Source: Zongyangia hominis
GTDB taxonomy: Bacteria > Bacillota > Clostridia > Oscillospirales > Ruminococcaceae
Assembly (NCBI RefSeq): GCF_014385095.1
Contig: NZ_JACRTC010000008.1
Location: 1 to 64,000 of the forward strand
Direction of reading: 5' to 3'
DNA length: 64,000 nucleotides
The notes beneath the pieces are model-generated. The model saw nothing but the letters and a program-made list of their open reading frames with translations. It did no database searches and was not told where the DNA came from. The position numbers and the translations under genes were made by a program. This document shows, piece after piece, positions 43,015 to 52,196 of this stretch. Positions within the stretch are counted from its first letter, which is position 1. Every line of letters starts with the position of its first letter.

Positions 43015-43054
43015 TTGCTTCCTTACCGTACATGAGCATTCTTCTCAGGGCTGT
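43015..43054 (-). repeat. Right terminal inverted repeat of the mobile element
   Basis: Read on the minus strand: ACAGCCCTGAGAA (43054-43042), then ATGCTC, ATGT and GAAGCAA (43021-43015). The first 13 bases are identical to the left end; one indel and several substitutions follow before the shared GAAGCAA. Confidence 0.75.
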
Positions 43055-43236
43055 TTTTGTGCCCGGCGGCAAACTAGGGGGGGATCCGAAGCGCGATATA
43101 TGACCGGGACGGGCGAGGGCACGGGGGATAAAGCTACCAATGGGGCGGCGCATTGGCGGGGGACAACCATCCAAACCAGGGGAACGCCGGTTTTGAAATC
43201 CGCCTCGGTCATAGGGGGAAAGACGGCTCCCAGCCG

Positions 43237-43265
43237 TTGACAGGAGGGCGGCAAAGGCATACAAT
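43237..43265 (+). promoter_or_regulatory. Promoter of the hexuloisomerase gene
   Basis: TTGACA (43237-43242), 17 bases, TACAAT (43260-43265), 39 bases before the ATG. It lies outside the element's right end, so the gene keeps its own promoter after the insertion. Confidence 0.85.
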
Positions 43266-43303
43266 GGAGAAAATGTTAGGACAATCTGGGAGGAGGAAAC
43301 GGC

Positions 43304-43858
43304 ATGTTTGATCGATTAAAAAAGCTGACGCTCGACGAGCTGACACAGGTGTTCGACCGGATGACGGAGGAGGATGTACGGCCGCTTTTGGAGGCCATCA
43401 AGGCGGCCAAGCGGGTCTTTTTGGTAGGCGCCGGCCGGGAGGGGCTGTCTACCAAGACCTTTGCCATGCGTTTGACCCATCTGGGTAAAACCAGCTACTG
43501 GATTTGGGACGACACCACCCCCGGTATTGGATCGGGGGACCTGCTGCTTTGCGCCAACGGACGGGCGGATATTACGATTATCAATGTGGTAGTGGAGAAG
43601 GCAAAGGCTGCCGGGGCCACCATCGCCATGGTGACTGCCGCCCAATCGGGGTATCTCTACGAATATGCCGACGTGGTCACCCGGGTCCCGGCGGAAGCCT
43701 TTTTGGCCAAGGGGGACTTTGTCAAGTCCAAACAGCTCATGGGCAACCTCTTTGAGCAGAGCCTGTTCTTGCTCTACGACATGCTGGCCATGCAGTTGCA
43801 GCACGAGATGGGCGTCACCCCTGAGGAGATGGAATCCCGCCACCGCAATGTGGAATAG
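43304..43858 (+). CDS. hxlB: SIS-domain 6-phospho-3-hexuloisomerase-like protein
   Basis: A 184-residue sugar isomerase-fold protein of the PHI family, which interconverts 3-hexulose 6-phosphate and fructose 6-phosphate. The SIS fold is visible in RVFLVGAGREGLSTKTFAMR (about 37-56), where the conserved Ser-Thr binds the sugar phosphate, LTHLGKTSYWIWDDTTP, GDLLLCANGRADITII, and ATIAMVTAAQSG. C-terminal GNLFEQSLFLLYDMLAM matches the PHI tail. No 3-hexulose-6-phosphate synthase (HxlA) is in the window. GGAGGAGG precedes the ATG. The GSG-for-NG/SGT type loop is slightly unusual, so a related sugar-phosphate substrate is possible. It sits next to deoR if the mobile element is removed. Confidence 0.85.
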   Translation: MFDRLKKLTLDELTQVFDRMTEEDVRPLLEAIKAAKRVFLVGAGREGLSTKTFAMRLTHLGKTSYWIWDDTTPGIGSGDLLLCANGRADITIINVVVEKAKAAGATIAMVTAAQSGYLYEYADVVTRVPAEAFLAKGDFVKSKQLMGNLFEQSLFLLYDMLAMQLQHEMGVTPEEMESRHRNVE

Positions 43859-43955
43859 GCGTCTTTGCCAGCGCATCGGGGACGCGCCCTGGTGCGTTTC
43901 GCTTGACTATCGTCCATGGCCCATTTGTTTTGCGCCATTTTCTGAAACGAAGATC

Positions 43956-43996
43956 AAAAAGGGACGGAGAAACTAGAGTTTCTCCGTCCCTTTTTT
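43956..43996. terminator. Terminator after the hexuloisomerase gene
   Basis: AAAAAGGGACGGAGAAA pairs perfectly with TTTCTCCGTCCCTTTTT around a 6-base loop, with flanking T-runs for both strands. It can also end the minus-strand surface operon that finishes at 44085. Confidence 0.93.
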
Positions 43997-44084
43997 TGTT
44001 CTTTACGATGGTACGCGCTATTTATATTGGAAAGGCGCCGGTTGGATGGGCGCTGCGCCACTATAACAGCCGGTTTTTAAGCAA

Positions 44085-47000
44085 TCATTCCACGATAATA
44101 TTATAGGGAACGCGGATGCTTTCGCCGCCGGCGGTCATGGTAAACACAATGCGATAAGTTTGCCCGGAGGTGACGCCTGCCGGTATGGTGACAACTGCGG
44201 TGCAAGCGGACCCGCTCACAGAAAAGGTGGGATCGGTCTTCCATGGAGTGGCGGTACTGGCATAATCGCTGGTGCCGGTGCCGGTTTTTGCGTACAGCTG
44301 CGCGCCAAACGCCGGAGTACTGCCGCCCGCATAATAACCCAGGGAGAATGTCAGTGGATCGCCGGCTTTTACCAGCCGTTCACCGCCGGTCTGCGTCACG
44401 GTAAACGTGTAGCTCGGCGGCGCCGAAACAACAAGTGCGGAGGCGGTTGTATCGCTCCCACGGCTTCCCTGCATGGGGTAGTTGACCTCGCTGTCCGCAA
44501 CGATGCAGATATCGGCTTGGATCTTGTAGCTGCCCGCCGCGACACCTGTCATAGTCAGTGTGTAATTCTGATGGCTCAAATCCCCTGTCCCCAGCTGGAA
44601 GACAGCGAAATTCCCCCGTATGAGGAGCGGGGAAGCGTCGCCGAGTTTGATATTGACGCCGTTTGCCAGGGCCTTTGCAGTATCATTATTGTCAAACAGG
44701 GAAAACGCCAGGACTTTGTTCCCTGTACCAGTGGCGGATACGGTGACCGGCACGGTGAGGGTTTCCACACCGGCGGCGGCCCCGTTGATTATTACATCGC
44801 CGTCAGATGACGCGGGGGAGGCAAAGGAAATATTGACAGTGGAGTTGGGGATGTCGGCGCCTCCTTGTTGCAGAGTGATGGTCAGCGGTGAGGTGTCGGC
44901 AGCGTCAGGGGGAAGCTCCACGCAAAGCTGATATTGCACCACCTGGGCCACAGAGGATTGATCGTTCTCGTAGCTTCCCGCCGTGCCCGCTCCCATTTGC
45001 AAAAAGGAGGTGGAAGCAATGCTGTTGAGGCCTCCTGCCCCAACGATGGAGTAGAAATAGCGCGGTACATTGTGATGGCTATCGCAGACGTCCAGTACGG
45101 TCAGCTTGGTGCCTTTGGGCAAAGAGCGGGAAAACGCCATGGTCAGCGGATGGTTGGCAATGTCGGGGATATAGGAGAAATTATAGAGGATGGTGAACGC
45201 CCCATTTGCCGGAACAGAGGAAAGAGTCGGGGAAATTGTTGCGCCGGACAAGCCGCTCAGCTTTTCAAGGACCCGGCCCTGCTTGGTGTAAATTGCCGTG
45301 GATTCAATGCAAAAACGCACCGGCTCGGAAATGAGTTCATCATAATTGTCCGTCGCCGCAACCGTAGCCCTGACATAGTAAGTGCCGGGAGCCGTGGGTT
45401 GGGTTTTTCCGTAGGTGCCGTCTTTTGTATCACAGTAGGTATACTGGACGGCGTCGTTTCCCCACTTGGAAACGGCACTGGGGTTGGGGGACTGCCCCTG
45501 CTGGATGCTGGGACAGGTCAGCGCTATGATCCATCTGTTGACGCCCTTGGTGACTGCGAAAGTGTTGGAACCCGTGACATCCGGATATCCGGCGGCTGTA
45601 ATTTTCCAGGTAACCGTTTGGACGCCGACATCCGTAAGGGTGGGAGCATCCGGCGAGAAGGTCGCGCCGTTGTCCGTGCTGTACTGGATTGTCGCGCCGG
45701 TAGCCGGTACTGTGACGGCAATGGTATGAAAGACATGGGGCTCCCCCGTATATGCGGCCGAATAATCGCCTTGGGTATAGGCGATTTGACCGTTGGTGGT
45801 CGTCACAAGCAGGTTGCCATGGGCGGCGCCGGCGGTGATTGTGAGGGTATGGTCCTGCAAGGTGTAGTCGGTATCCTTCACCAATGCCGTGCCGCCCCGC
45901 GATACGGTACAATCGGTGATACTGCCGTCCAGCGAAATGTCCAGCGCGCCGTTGAGAACGGAGCTTGACGGCGTCGGCATACCGGCTGAGAGCACATAGC
46001 GCACACCGCAAGAAATAAAGGTGGTCCCCGCCGCGCAGGTGTGGGCGGTGTCGGGGGCATAAAGCTGGGTGGTTCCGCTGTAATTGCTGCTGTACCCTGC
46101 CAGTGTGCCTTCCGCCAACGCCAAGGAGTAGGGAAGGGCTTCGCCCGACAGAGCGGATGTGGTATAGGTAAAGCTTCCGGCGATGATTTGCTTTGCGCCG
46201 CTGCCCGGGGTCAGCATTAGGATGCCGCCGGTCCTATCGATATTGACAGCGCCCGCTCCGCCGATGGCGGGACAACCGGGGGCGGAGGAGATGATTCTCA
46301 GCGATTCCCCCGAATTACTGGCGTTCAAGTTGAGCGTCCCACCGGCATGGACAACGATGGGGGAACTGCCAGTGGAGGTGATGGAGTCGTTAAATGAGGA
46401 AGTGGTAAGGCTCAACGTACCGCCCTCCACGTCAATAACGGTACCGGCGGTGCTGGCGACAAGCTGGTCGATTTGCACCTTGGGACTGCCGGACTTGACA
46501 GTAAGGGTATAGGAAGTGGGGAGGCCAGAGGAGGTGAGCAGGAAATCGCCCACAAAATTATCCACCACATAGCCGCCAACGGTCACCTTAAAGCCGCCGG
46601 GATAAGTTCCCTGGTCGCTGCCCAGCTCGATGATGGCGTTGCCGCTGGAAAGATCCATGGTGGTGACGGGACGCTCCCCCGCCTTATTGGTGACAAACCA
46701 CAATTCGGAATCCGAGTTGACGGTAAAGATGTAATGATAGAGCCCCGTGGAAGCATTGGAATCACTTTGGAGCGTGATCGCTTCCATGTCGTGGCCGGTT
46801 CCGGATTTGTAAGCCGCGACGCTGTAATATTGGGAAGCGTCATACTTTTTCGCCTGCACCCAGAATTCCAGCGAGCTGCCCGATTGGACGGTCAGAAGGC
46901 CCGAGAAAGCTTCGGAACATTCTTTGTCCGAATAGAAGGTCAGCTGATCGCTGTAGGGAAAGCGCACGGAATAGTAGTTGCGGGAACAGTTGTATTTGAG

Positions 47001-50000
47001 AATACCGATAGCCTTGGCAGCCACGCTTCCGGTGTAAGCGGTTCCGCCGCCGTCGGCCGCCGTGAGTTCCGCGTCGGCCGGCAGCCAGAGGTAAAGCCGC
47101 CCGGCGCTGTCGGTTTTCATGTCGCGCGTGCCGTAATAGGCGGCGTTTTGCGCGGTGATGGAGGAGACCGCCAGGTTCGGCGTCACCGTGTCGGTGTTAT
47201 ACAGGGTGACACGGGTCAGATAGACGGGGTCGGCGCCGTTGGTGGGCACGGCGGAGGTGGAGCAATCGAGACTGCCGCCGGTGATGGTGACGGCCGCGTC
47301 CCGGTACCCTGTGGCGCCGAGCCCCCCGCCGATATTGCCGCAGGAGATGGTGCCGCCGGAAACGACGACCTGGGCGTCGCCGCCCGCCGCCTGCGCGCTG
47401 TTGCCGCCGCCGATGGCGTTGCCTGCCGCGCTGGTGGCGGTCACATAGCCGCCGCTAATTTCGATGTTGGCGGTGTTGCCCTTGACAGCGTCGGTGGTGC
47501 CGCCGCCGATGGCGACGCCATTTCCCTGATTGGACGCATGGATGGTGCCGCCGGTGATGATTACCTTGGCGCCGCCGCCATAGGATACGGAGCCGCCTCC
47601 GCCGCCGATGGTCGCCGCGTTTCCGTTATTGGTGGCCGTGATATGACCGCCGGTGATGGTAATCTCCCCATAGCCGTTGCTGCCCGCGCCGATGGCGCAG
47701 TCGCTGCCAGCGCTGATATGGTTGGCGATGATTGTTCCGCCCGCGATGGTGAGGCCGGTCATTCCGGATGGGGTGCCCTCCGCCCCGATGCAGGCATACC
47801 GGTCCGCTTCGGTGTTGATCATCAGCGTCCCGTCGGTCTCGCCGTCGCCCAAGGCGCTGGTGATTTTCAGCGTCGACGCCGCGTGTTTGCTGGGATTGTA
47901 GGTCGGGTACCCATCTTCATTACAAGTGTAGTAGGTAAGGCTCCCCAGATGGTTTTCACCGCTCAGGCGCAGGGTGACGTGCTTGACATTGCCCACGGAG
48001 GCCGGGATATAAACACTGCCCAGGACCGTGGTGTTGACCCCGTCCAGCGTCAGGTCGCAGACAAGGTCGTTGCCGGAGAGAATGACCTGATTGGCGCAGG
48101 GGGTGGCAGCGTAATCAGTCTGCCGGATGATATAGCGGTTTTGAGAGCTGTGGACGCCGGTGACATCCGGGCCGCCCGACGTCCAGCTTGCCGAATAGCC
48201 GGCATAGCCTTCCGGACCGATGGTCACATTGCCCTTGGACAAATCGAAGACGAGCTCCGGGCCGCCGAAGGAGAAATCCCCCTCCGTCCCGGACGCAACA
48301 TTTCCGGCATAGGTTTCACCTGCGATGAGAATGGACGTGACGCTGACCGCGTCGGGAAGCCAGAGATAGAGCTTTCCGGCGCGGTCGGTGTACAGGTCGC
48401 TAGTTCCGTAGCTTCCGCCGGAGAGGGTGAGCGCATCGACTGCGGCGTCTGCCAGAGGCGCGCCGTTTTTCGTCAAGGTAATGACCGTGCGTTTGAGAGA
48501 ACCGGATGCGGTCTCCCCTGCCACAAGGCCGTTACAACTGCCGCCGGTCATGGAGAAGCTGGTGGCGCTGAAGGTGCCCACAGCCGTGTCCTCGCCGCCG
48601 GAGATGCCCCGCGGGCCGATGGCGGTGACGGTGCCGCCGGTGATGGCGACATCGACGCCTCCCATCGAGATGCTCCCGGAGCCGGATTCGTCGATACCGC
48701 CGCCGCCGATGGGTACGCCGTTACCGTTGTTGATGGCGGTGACAATGCCGCCGCTGATCTTGACGGTCGCGCCGCCGCCCACCTGGCTGCCGGAGCCGCC
48801 GCCAATGGCGGCCGCAGTTCCGTTGATTGTCGCGGTGACCCGGCCGCCGGTGATTGCAATATCGGCATAGCCGTTGCTGCCGCCGCCGATGGCCGCGTCA
48901 GAGAAGTTTTGCTGGTTGGCCGTGATGGTTCCGCCCGCGATGATCAGTCCCGTGGCGCTGGACTGGTTGCCGGTGCCGCCGATGCAGGTATATCGATTGG
49001 TGTTGGTGTTGATCGTCAGCATCCCGTCCATCTCACCGTCACCCTGGGCGCTGGTGATTTTGAGCGTCGACGGCGCATGTTTGTTGGAATCATAGACCGG
49101 AAGCAAATCCTCATCAAAAGTATAGTAGGTGAGGCTGTGAATTTGATTTTCGCCGCGCAGACGCAGGGTGACGTGCTTGACATTGCCGAGATACGCCGGG
49201 ATCAAAAGACTCGATGGGCTGGAAATATTGACCCCGTCCAGCGTCACGTCGAAATGGAGCTCCGAGCCCTCAAAGCTGACTGTATTGGCGGTGGCCGTCC
49301 CGCTGTCCGACTGACGGATGATATAAAGATTGCTGTCGGCATGGGTCCCGGTGACCGCCCCGCCGGCCGTGTTCTTGCCGGAGTAGCTGGCGCCCAGGAT
49401 CACAGGGCCCTGGGCCAAATCGAAGACGATGAGATTCCCCGCCGGGCCTACCGGCGCGGACGTATATTCAGTCCCGTTGTCGACGACTTCGACGCACAGA
49501 TACTTTCCCTCGTCTTCCGGCGCGATGGTGTAGCTGGCGCTCACCGCGCCCGCAATATTCGTATAGCTGCCGTCCGCCGCATCGCAGCGCATCCACTGGT
49601 AGGTCTGGCTACCGGATAGGCCGGCGGTCTGTGCGGTGAGTGCCGCGCCGATGGCGGCTTTGCCGTCTGCGTTGTTGGAGGTGATGGAAACCCCGGTAAC
49701 GGGGATGGTCACCGTGCAGCCGGACTTGATGCTGCTGAGCTTGTATTGATCGGTTTCACTTGCCAAGGTGGCGTTCACCGCAGAAGCGGCGCCCAGGGTA
49801 AAGCCTGGGTTTGCCGTGGCTCTAAACCAAATGGTGGTATAGGAGGAGCAGTCCACCGCTTCCTCCTTCAGCTTCACGAAATTGATCCCATCCACGCTGT
49901 ATTCAATTTCATAGCCGGGTGACTGGGCAAAGGAGACGTTCCGGCCTCCGGCGGCGGTGATCATGTAGACCGAAAAGCTGTCGGCGGTAAACTCCACCCC

Positions 50001-51377
50001 CGCTTCGCTGACGCTGGCAACCGGGGTGGACTCGACGACGGCGCTACCGGTCGCCCCATCCTCCACCACATGGAAAACGGAAATTTCCTCCGGAGCATCG
50101 ACCTGGATGTCGGAAACGCTGACGGAGACGCTTTCGCCGTACTGGGAGGGCTGATATTTGACGCCGTCCACCAGGATGGCGATGTCCAGCGCATAGAGCA
50201 CGGTGTTGCCGCTGTCCGCGCCGAGCTGTGCGTCCAGGATATCCTGTGCTGTCTGAACGGGAACAACCTCCGCAGAGGCTACGGCGTTTTCGGGCAGGGT
50301 GCCCGCGATGAAAACCGCCAGTTTGGCGCCGTCGGGCATGGTGGCGGTGGCGCTGATCTTCTGGTTCTCCAAGCGGCGCACCTGTTTCTCCCATGCCGCC
50401 GTAAAGCGGGATGCATTTTGACCCAGGAAGGTGTGCGCCCCGCAGACCGTGCCGTCTTCCAGCTCCCAGCCGAGGAAGCGGGACTGCACATGGGATTCAT
50501 CGGGCCGGGAAAGCCCGGTGGACGCGAAATCCGGCAGGAAAACGCCACGCTCCGTAACGGGTACGGAAATGGCTTTTTCCACGCCGTATCCATCGGTGAA
50601 GACGGCGTCCGTATATCCCGTGATTTTTCCATAGCCGGCATTTTCCGCCGCCATGCGAAAGCTCTTGTTTTGTTCTGTACAGTCGAAAACGCCTACCTGT
50701 CCGGGGAAGAAAACGCCTTCTCCGATTTCCTGCTGGGTGACGGTTTCGATGGTGCGCTGGGGCTGGGAGACGCTTTGCTCCGGCTGGGAGACGCTTTGCT
50801 CCAGCTGGGAGGCGCTCTCCGCTAAGGAATTGCCGTCCCCGTCTTCGGTGGTGGCGGGGGGCTCGGATGGGATGTCCATGGGAGTCTCCGCCGCGACGTC
50901 GGAAGCGGCTTGCGTTTCGACGACGATTTCCGCTTGGGTAAACCGATTGCTCAGATGGCGCAGCTTGGGAGCGCGCTCCAAAGAGCTGCCGGAAAAGGCG
51001 AAATCGCCGAGGGAAACCACAGTGGAGGGAAGGGTGAGCGCCCCTGTGAGGTTTTCGCACTCGTAGAAAAGACAAGCGCCGATGGAGGTGATTCCCGCAT
51101 CAATTTCAACGGAAAGGATATCAGCCCGCTGCCCATAGAACGGCGCACGCATACCGTCCACGGCGGCATAGTCATAGGTGCTTCCTGTGCCCGACAGGCG
51201 CAGCAAGCCGTTATCATACAAAGTGGCCGTGACATCTTCTCCCACTTGGTATTTGGCGGTGCTGGACGAGGCGTAGGAAACAAGAAATTCCGCACCGAGG
51301 CTGGACAGTGTCAGCGCCAGCACTAAAACGAGCGCCAACAGCCTGTTCATTCCTTTGTTTTTTTGCATTGCGTGCAT
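44085..51377 (-). CDS. Giant secreted surface protein: LRR-like, Ig-like and glycine-rich beta-helix repeats
   Basis: A 2430-residue protein, the last gene of the SipW operon. The ATG at 51377 has AAGGAGG upstream and lies 4 bases after the previous stop. A signal peptide (1-38, LLALVLVLALTLSSLGAEFL) is followed by a short BspA-type leucine-rich segment (about 85-140, ITSIGACLFYECENL, FAFSGSSL), a Gln/Ser-rich 7-residue repeat (SQPEQSV), and Ig-like parts. Two long blocks of beta-helix-like repeats (about 720-1370) carry the motif GGTITAN followed by AIGGGSNGY and ITGG. A vertebrate-MBG-like bacterial Ig and further sandwiches (about 1700-2430) complete it. No sorting signal or C-terminal membrane helix ends the chain, so attachment would depend on other operon products. 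An adhesin or matrix protein is the best guess. Confidence 0.8.
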   Translation of the reverse strand: MHAMQKNKGMNRLLALVLVLALTLSSLGAEFLVSYASSSTAKYQVGEDVTATLYDNGLLRLSGTGSTYDYAAVDGMRAPFYGQRADILSVEIDAGITSIGACLFYECENLTGALTLPSTVVSLGDFAFSGSSLERAPKLRHLSNRFTQAEIVVETQAASDVAAETPMDIPSEPPATTEDGDGNSLAESASQLEQSVSQPEQSVSQPQRTIETVTQQEIGEGVFFPGQVGVFDCTEQNKSFRMAAENAGYGKITGYTDAVFTDGYGVEKAISVPVTERGVFLPDFASTGLSRPDESHVQSRFLGWELEDGTVCGAHTFLGQNASRFTAAWEKQVRRLENQKISATATMPDGAKLAVFIAGTLPENAVASAEVVPVQTAQDILDAQLGADSGNTVLYALDIAILVDGVKYQPSQYGESVSVSVSDIQVDAPEEISVFHVVEDGATGSAVVESTPVASVSEAGVEFTADSFSVYMITAAGGRNVSFAQSPGYEIEYSVDGINFVKLKEEAVDCSSYTTIWFRATANPGFTLGAASAVNATLASETDQYKLSSIKSGCTVTIPVTGVSITSNNADGKAAIGAALTAQTAGLSGSQTYQWMRCDAADGSYTNIAGAVSASYTIAPEDEGKYLCVEVVDNGTEYTSAPVGPAGNLIVFDLAQGPVILGASYSGKNTAGGAVTGTHADSNLYIIRQSDSGTATANTVSFEGSELHFDVTLDGVNISSPSSLLIPAYLGNVKHVTLRLRGENQIHSLTYYTFDEDLLPVYDSNKHAPSTLKITSAQGDGEMDGMLTINTNTNRYTCIGGTGNQSSATGLIIAGGTITANQQNFSDAAIGGGSNGYADIAITGGRVTATINGTAAAIGGGSGSQVGGGATVKISGGIVTAINNGNGVPIGGGGIDESGSGSISMGGVDVAITGGTVTAIGPRGISGGEDTAVGTFSATSFSMTGGSCNGLVAGETASGSLKRTVITLTKNGAPLADAAVDALTLSGGSYGTSDLYTDRAGKLYLWLPDAVSVTSILIAGETYAGNVASGTEGDFSFGGPELVFDLSKGNVTIGPEGYAGYSASWTSGGPDVTGVHSSQNRYIIRQTDYAATPCANQVILSGNDLVCDLTLDGVNTTVLGSVYIPASVGNVKHVTLRLSGENHLGSLTYYTCNEDGYPTYNPSKHAASTLKITSALGDGETDGTLMINTEADRYACIGAEGTPSGMTGLTIAGGTIIANHISAGSDCAIGAGSNGYGEITITGGHITATNNGNAATIGGGGGSVSYGGGAKVIITGGTIHASNQGNGVAIGGGTTDAVKGNTANIEISGGYVTATSAAGNAIGGGNSAQAAGGDAQVVVSGGTISCGNIGGGLGATGYRDAAVTITGGSLDCSTSAVPTNGADPVYLTRVTLYNTDTVTPNLAVSSITAQNAAYYGTRDMKTDSAGRLYLWLPADAELTAADGGGTAYTGSVAAKAIGILKYNCSRNYYSVRFPYSDQLTFYSDKECSEAFSGLLTVQSGSSLEFWVQAKKYDASQYYSVAAYKSGTGHDMEAITLQSDSNASTGLYHYIFTVNSDSELWFVTNKAGERPVTTMDLSSGNAIIELGSDQGTYPGGFKVTVGGYVVDNFVGDFLLTSSGLPTSYTLTVKSGSPKVQIDQLVASTAGTVIDVEGGTLSLTTSSFNDSITSTGSSPIVVHAGGTLNLNASNSGESLRIISSAPGCPAIGGAGAVNIDRTGGILMLTPGSGAKQIIAGSFTYTTSALSGEALPYSLALAEGTLAGYSSNYSGTTQLYAPDTAHTCAAGTTFISCGVRYVLSAGMPTPSSSVLNGALDISLDGSITDCTVSRGGTALVKDTDYTLQDHTLTITAGAAHGNLLVTTTNGQIAYTQGDYSAAYTGEPHVFHTIAVTVPATGATIQYSTDNGATFSPDAPTLTDVGVQTVTWKITAAGYPDVTGSNTFAVTKGVNRWIIALTCPSIQQGQSPNPSAVSKWGNDAVQYTYCDTKDGTYGKTQPTAPGTYYVRATVAATDNYDELISEPVRFCIESTAIYTKQGRVLEKLSGLSGATISPTLSSVPANGAFTILYNFSYIPDIANHPLTMAFSRSLPKGTKLTVLDVCDSHHNVPRYFYSIVGAGGLNSIASTSFLQMGAGTAGSYENDQSSVAQVVQYQLCVELPPDAADTSPLTITLQQGGADIPNSTVNISFASPASSDGDVIINGAAAGVETLTVPVTVSATGTGNKVLAFSLFDNNDTAKALANGVNIKLGDASPLLIRGNFAVFQLGTGDLSHQNYTLTMTGVAAGSYKIQADICIVADSEVNYPMQGSRGSDTTASALVVSAPPSYTFTVTQTGGERLVKAGDPLTFSLGYYAGGSTPAFGAQLYAKTGTGTSDYASTATPWKTDPTFSVSGSACTAVVTIPAGVTSGQTYRIVFTMTAGGESIRVPYNIIVE
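50761..50802 (-). repeat. Perfect 21-bp tandem duplication in the giant gene
   Basis: GGCTGGGAGACGCTTTGCTC plus C occurs twice in a row (50761-50781 and 50782-50802), then partially again. It encodes the seven-residue SQPEQSV repeat, a likely site of length variation that keeps the frame. Confidence 0.85.
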
Positions 51378-51381
51378 GTTG

Positions 51382-52167
51382 TTACCTCCTTGGGGGATGA
51401 TCGGCATCACATCTGGTTGGAATTGTTATGCTGTCAGTAAACGGAATTTCTCCGGTGGTCTCGCCCGAACTTGTGCTTTCAAAAAAGAGGAGGGAGTAGG
51501 TGGCATTGGCGGCAAGATTTAAGGTGTGGCTGTCGCCGCCAGTCCAAGCGCTCATCAAGTCATTCGTATTGTCCGGCAAAAAACCGGCGTGGTTGACGGT
51601 CAGATTGGCGACAGGGTACGCGCCTGTCTTGATGGTCAAAATACCGTAGCCCTCTTTGACCTCGTATTTATAAAAATTGGCGGTCCCGGCCTCTTTGAGG
51701 TGAAAGGTAGCGGTCAGCGGTTTATTATAGGGTGTGGTCGTTACGCTGACGGTGACGGAGGTCCCGGCCCCGCCGGTGGGATTGATTGTCAATACGGCGG
51801 TCCCGTTTTCCGCGGTGAGCGTGCCGTTTGCCGAGCTGGCGCTGCCCCCGCTGGCCGTGACGGAATAGCCGATATCCACGGCGGAGGCGTTCCCGTGTTC
51901 GTGATTATATAGTTCCACGGTAAAGCCGTTGGTCCAATCATAAATGTCATAGGCCGCCTTTTCCGATGCGGGCGCGAGATAGTTGCTGTCAAAATAAAAC
52001 CCCGCGGCGACCGCCATCGCATTTTGTTTGCTTTCCAAAACATAGCGGGAAAGGGTGAAGGTGCCCGCACCCAGCGCGGCCACCAGCACGACAATCAGCA
52101 GGATATCCACGGCAGAGACGCGCTTGCCTTTTTTTCGTTTCCTGAAGAAAAATTTGATATTCGACAC
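51382..52167 (-). CDS. TasA/camelysin-like SipW-type exported protein 3
   Basis: A 261-residue exported protein. A lysine-rich cytoplasmic start (RKRKKGKR) leads into a hydrophobic core (ILLIVVLVAALGAGTFTLSRY) ending in the TLSRY motif shared with the other small proteins of this operon. The mature part has two beta-sandwich-like segments with ELYNHEHGNASAVDIGYSVT and LKEAGTANFYKYEVKEGYG, and ends in a Cys/Asp/His-containing tail (TRCDADHPPRR). This is the pattern of SipW-dependent proteins, although overall similarity to TasA is weak. The start is GTG at 52167; the stop is 4 bases before the giant gene. It could be a linker or adaptor for the giant protein; that is inference. Confidence 0.7.
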   Translation of the reverse strand: MSNIKFFFRKRKKGKRVSAVDILLIVVLVAALGAGTFTLSRYVLESKQNAMAVAAGFYFDSNYLAPASEKAAYDIYDWTNGFTVELYNHEHGNASAVDIGYSVTASGGSASSANGTLTAENGTAVLTINPTGGAGTSVTVSVTTTPYNKPLTATFHLKEAGTANFYKYEVKEGYGILTIKTGAYPVANLTVNHAGFLPDNTNDLMSAWTGGDSHTLNLAANATYSLLFFESTSSGETTGEIPFTDSITIPTRCDADHPPRR

Positions 52168-52196
52168 GATGGGTCACCGTCCTTCCGATTGAATTT

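Larger units (their letters stand above)
31850..43054. mobile_element. Integrative mobilizable element carrying tet(W), TnpX-type serine recombinase
   Basis: An element of about 11.2 kb delimited by imperfect terminal inverted repeats at 31850-31888 and 43015-43054. Its contents form a coherent Tn4451/IME-type set: large serine recombinase, TnpW, DnaC-like ATPase, RepA-like initiator, Cys-rich VLP protein, MOB relaxase, MobC, an HTH and sigma-like pair, a methyltransferase, and tet(W) with its attenuator. It has no conjugation pore genes, so it would need a helper element to transfer. Codon use and AT-rich spacers differ from the GC-rich flanks. It separates deoR from a hexuloisomerase gene. 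The exact crossover bases cannot be fixed without an empty-site sequence. Confidence 0.85.

Noticed and set aside
42932..43264. Minus-strand open frame of about 110 codons spanning the right end of the element
   Set aside because: It crosses the terminal inverted repeat into host DNA, overlaps the hexuloisomerase promoter, and lacks a start signal; it is a chance frame.
46473..49619. Plus-strand open frame of about 1048 codons opposite the giant surface protein
   Set aside because: Antisense of the repetitive glycine-rich beta-helix part; the apparent repeats mirror the sense repeats.
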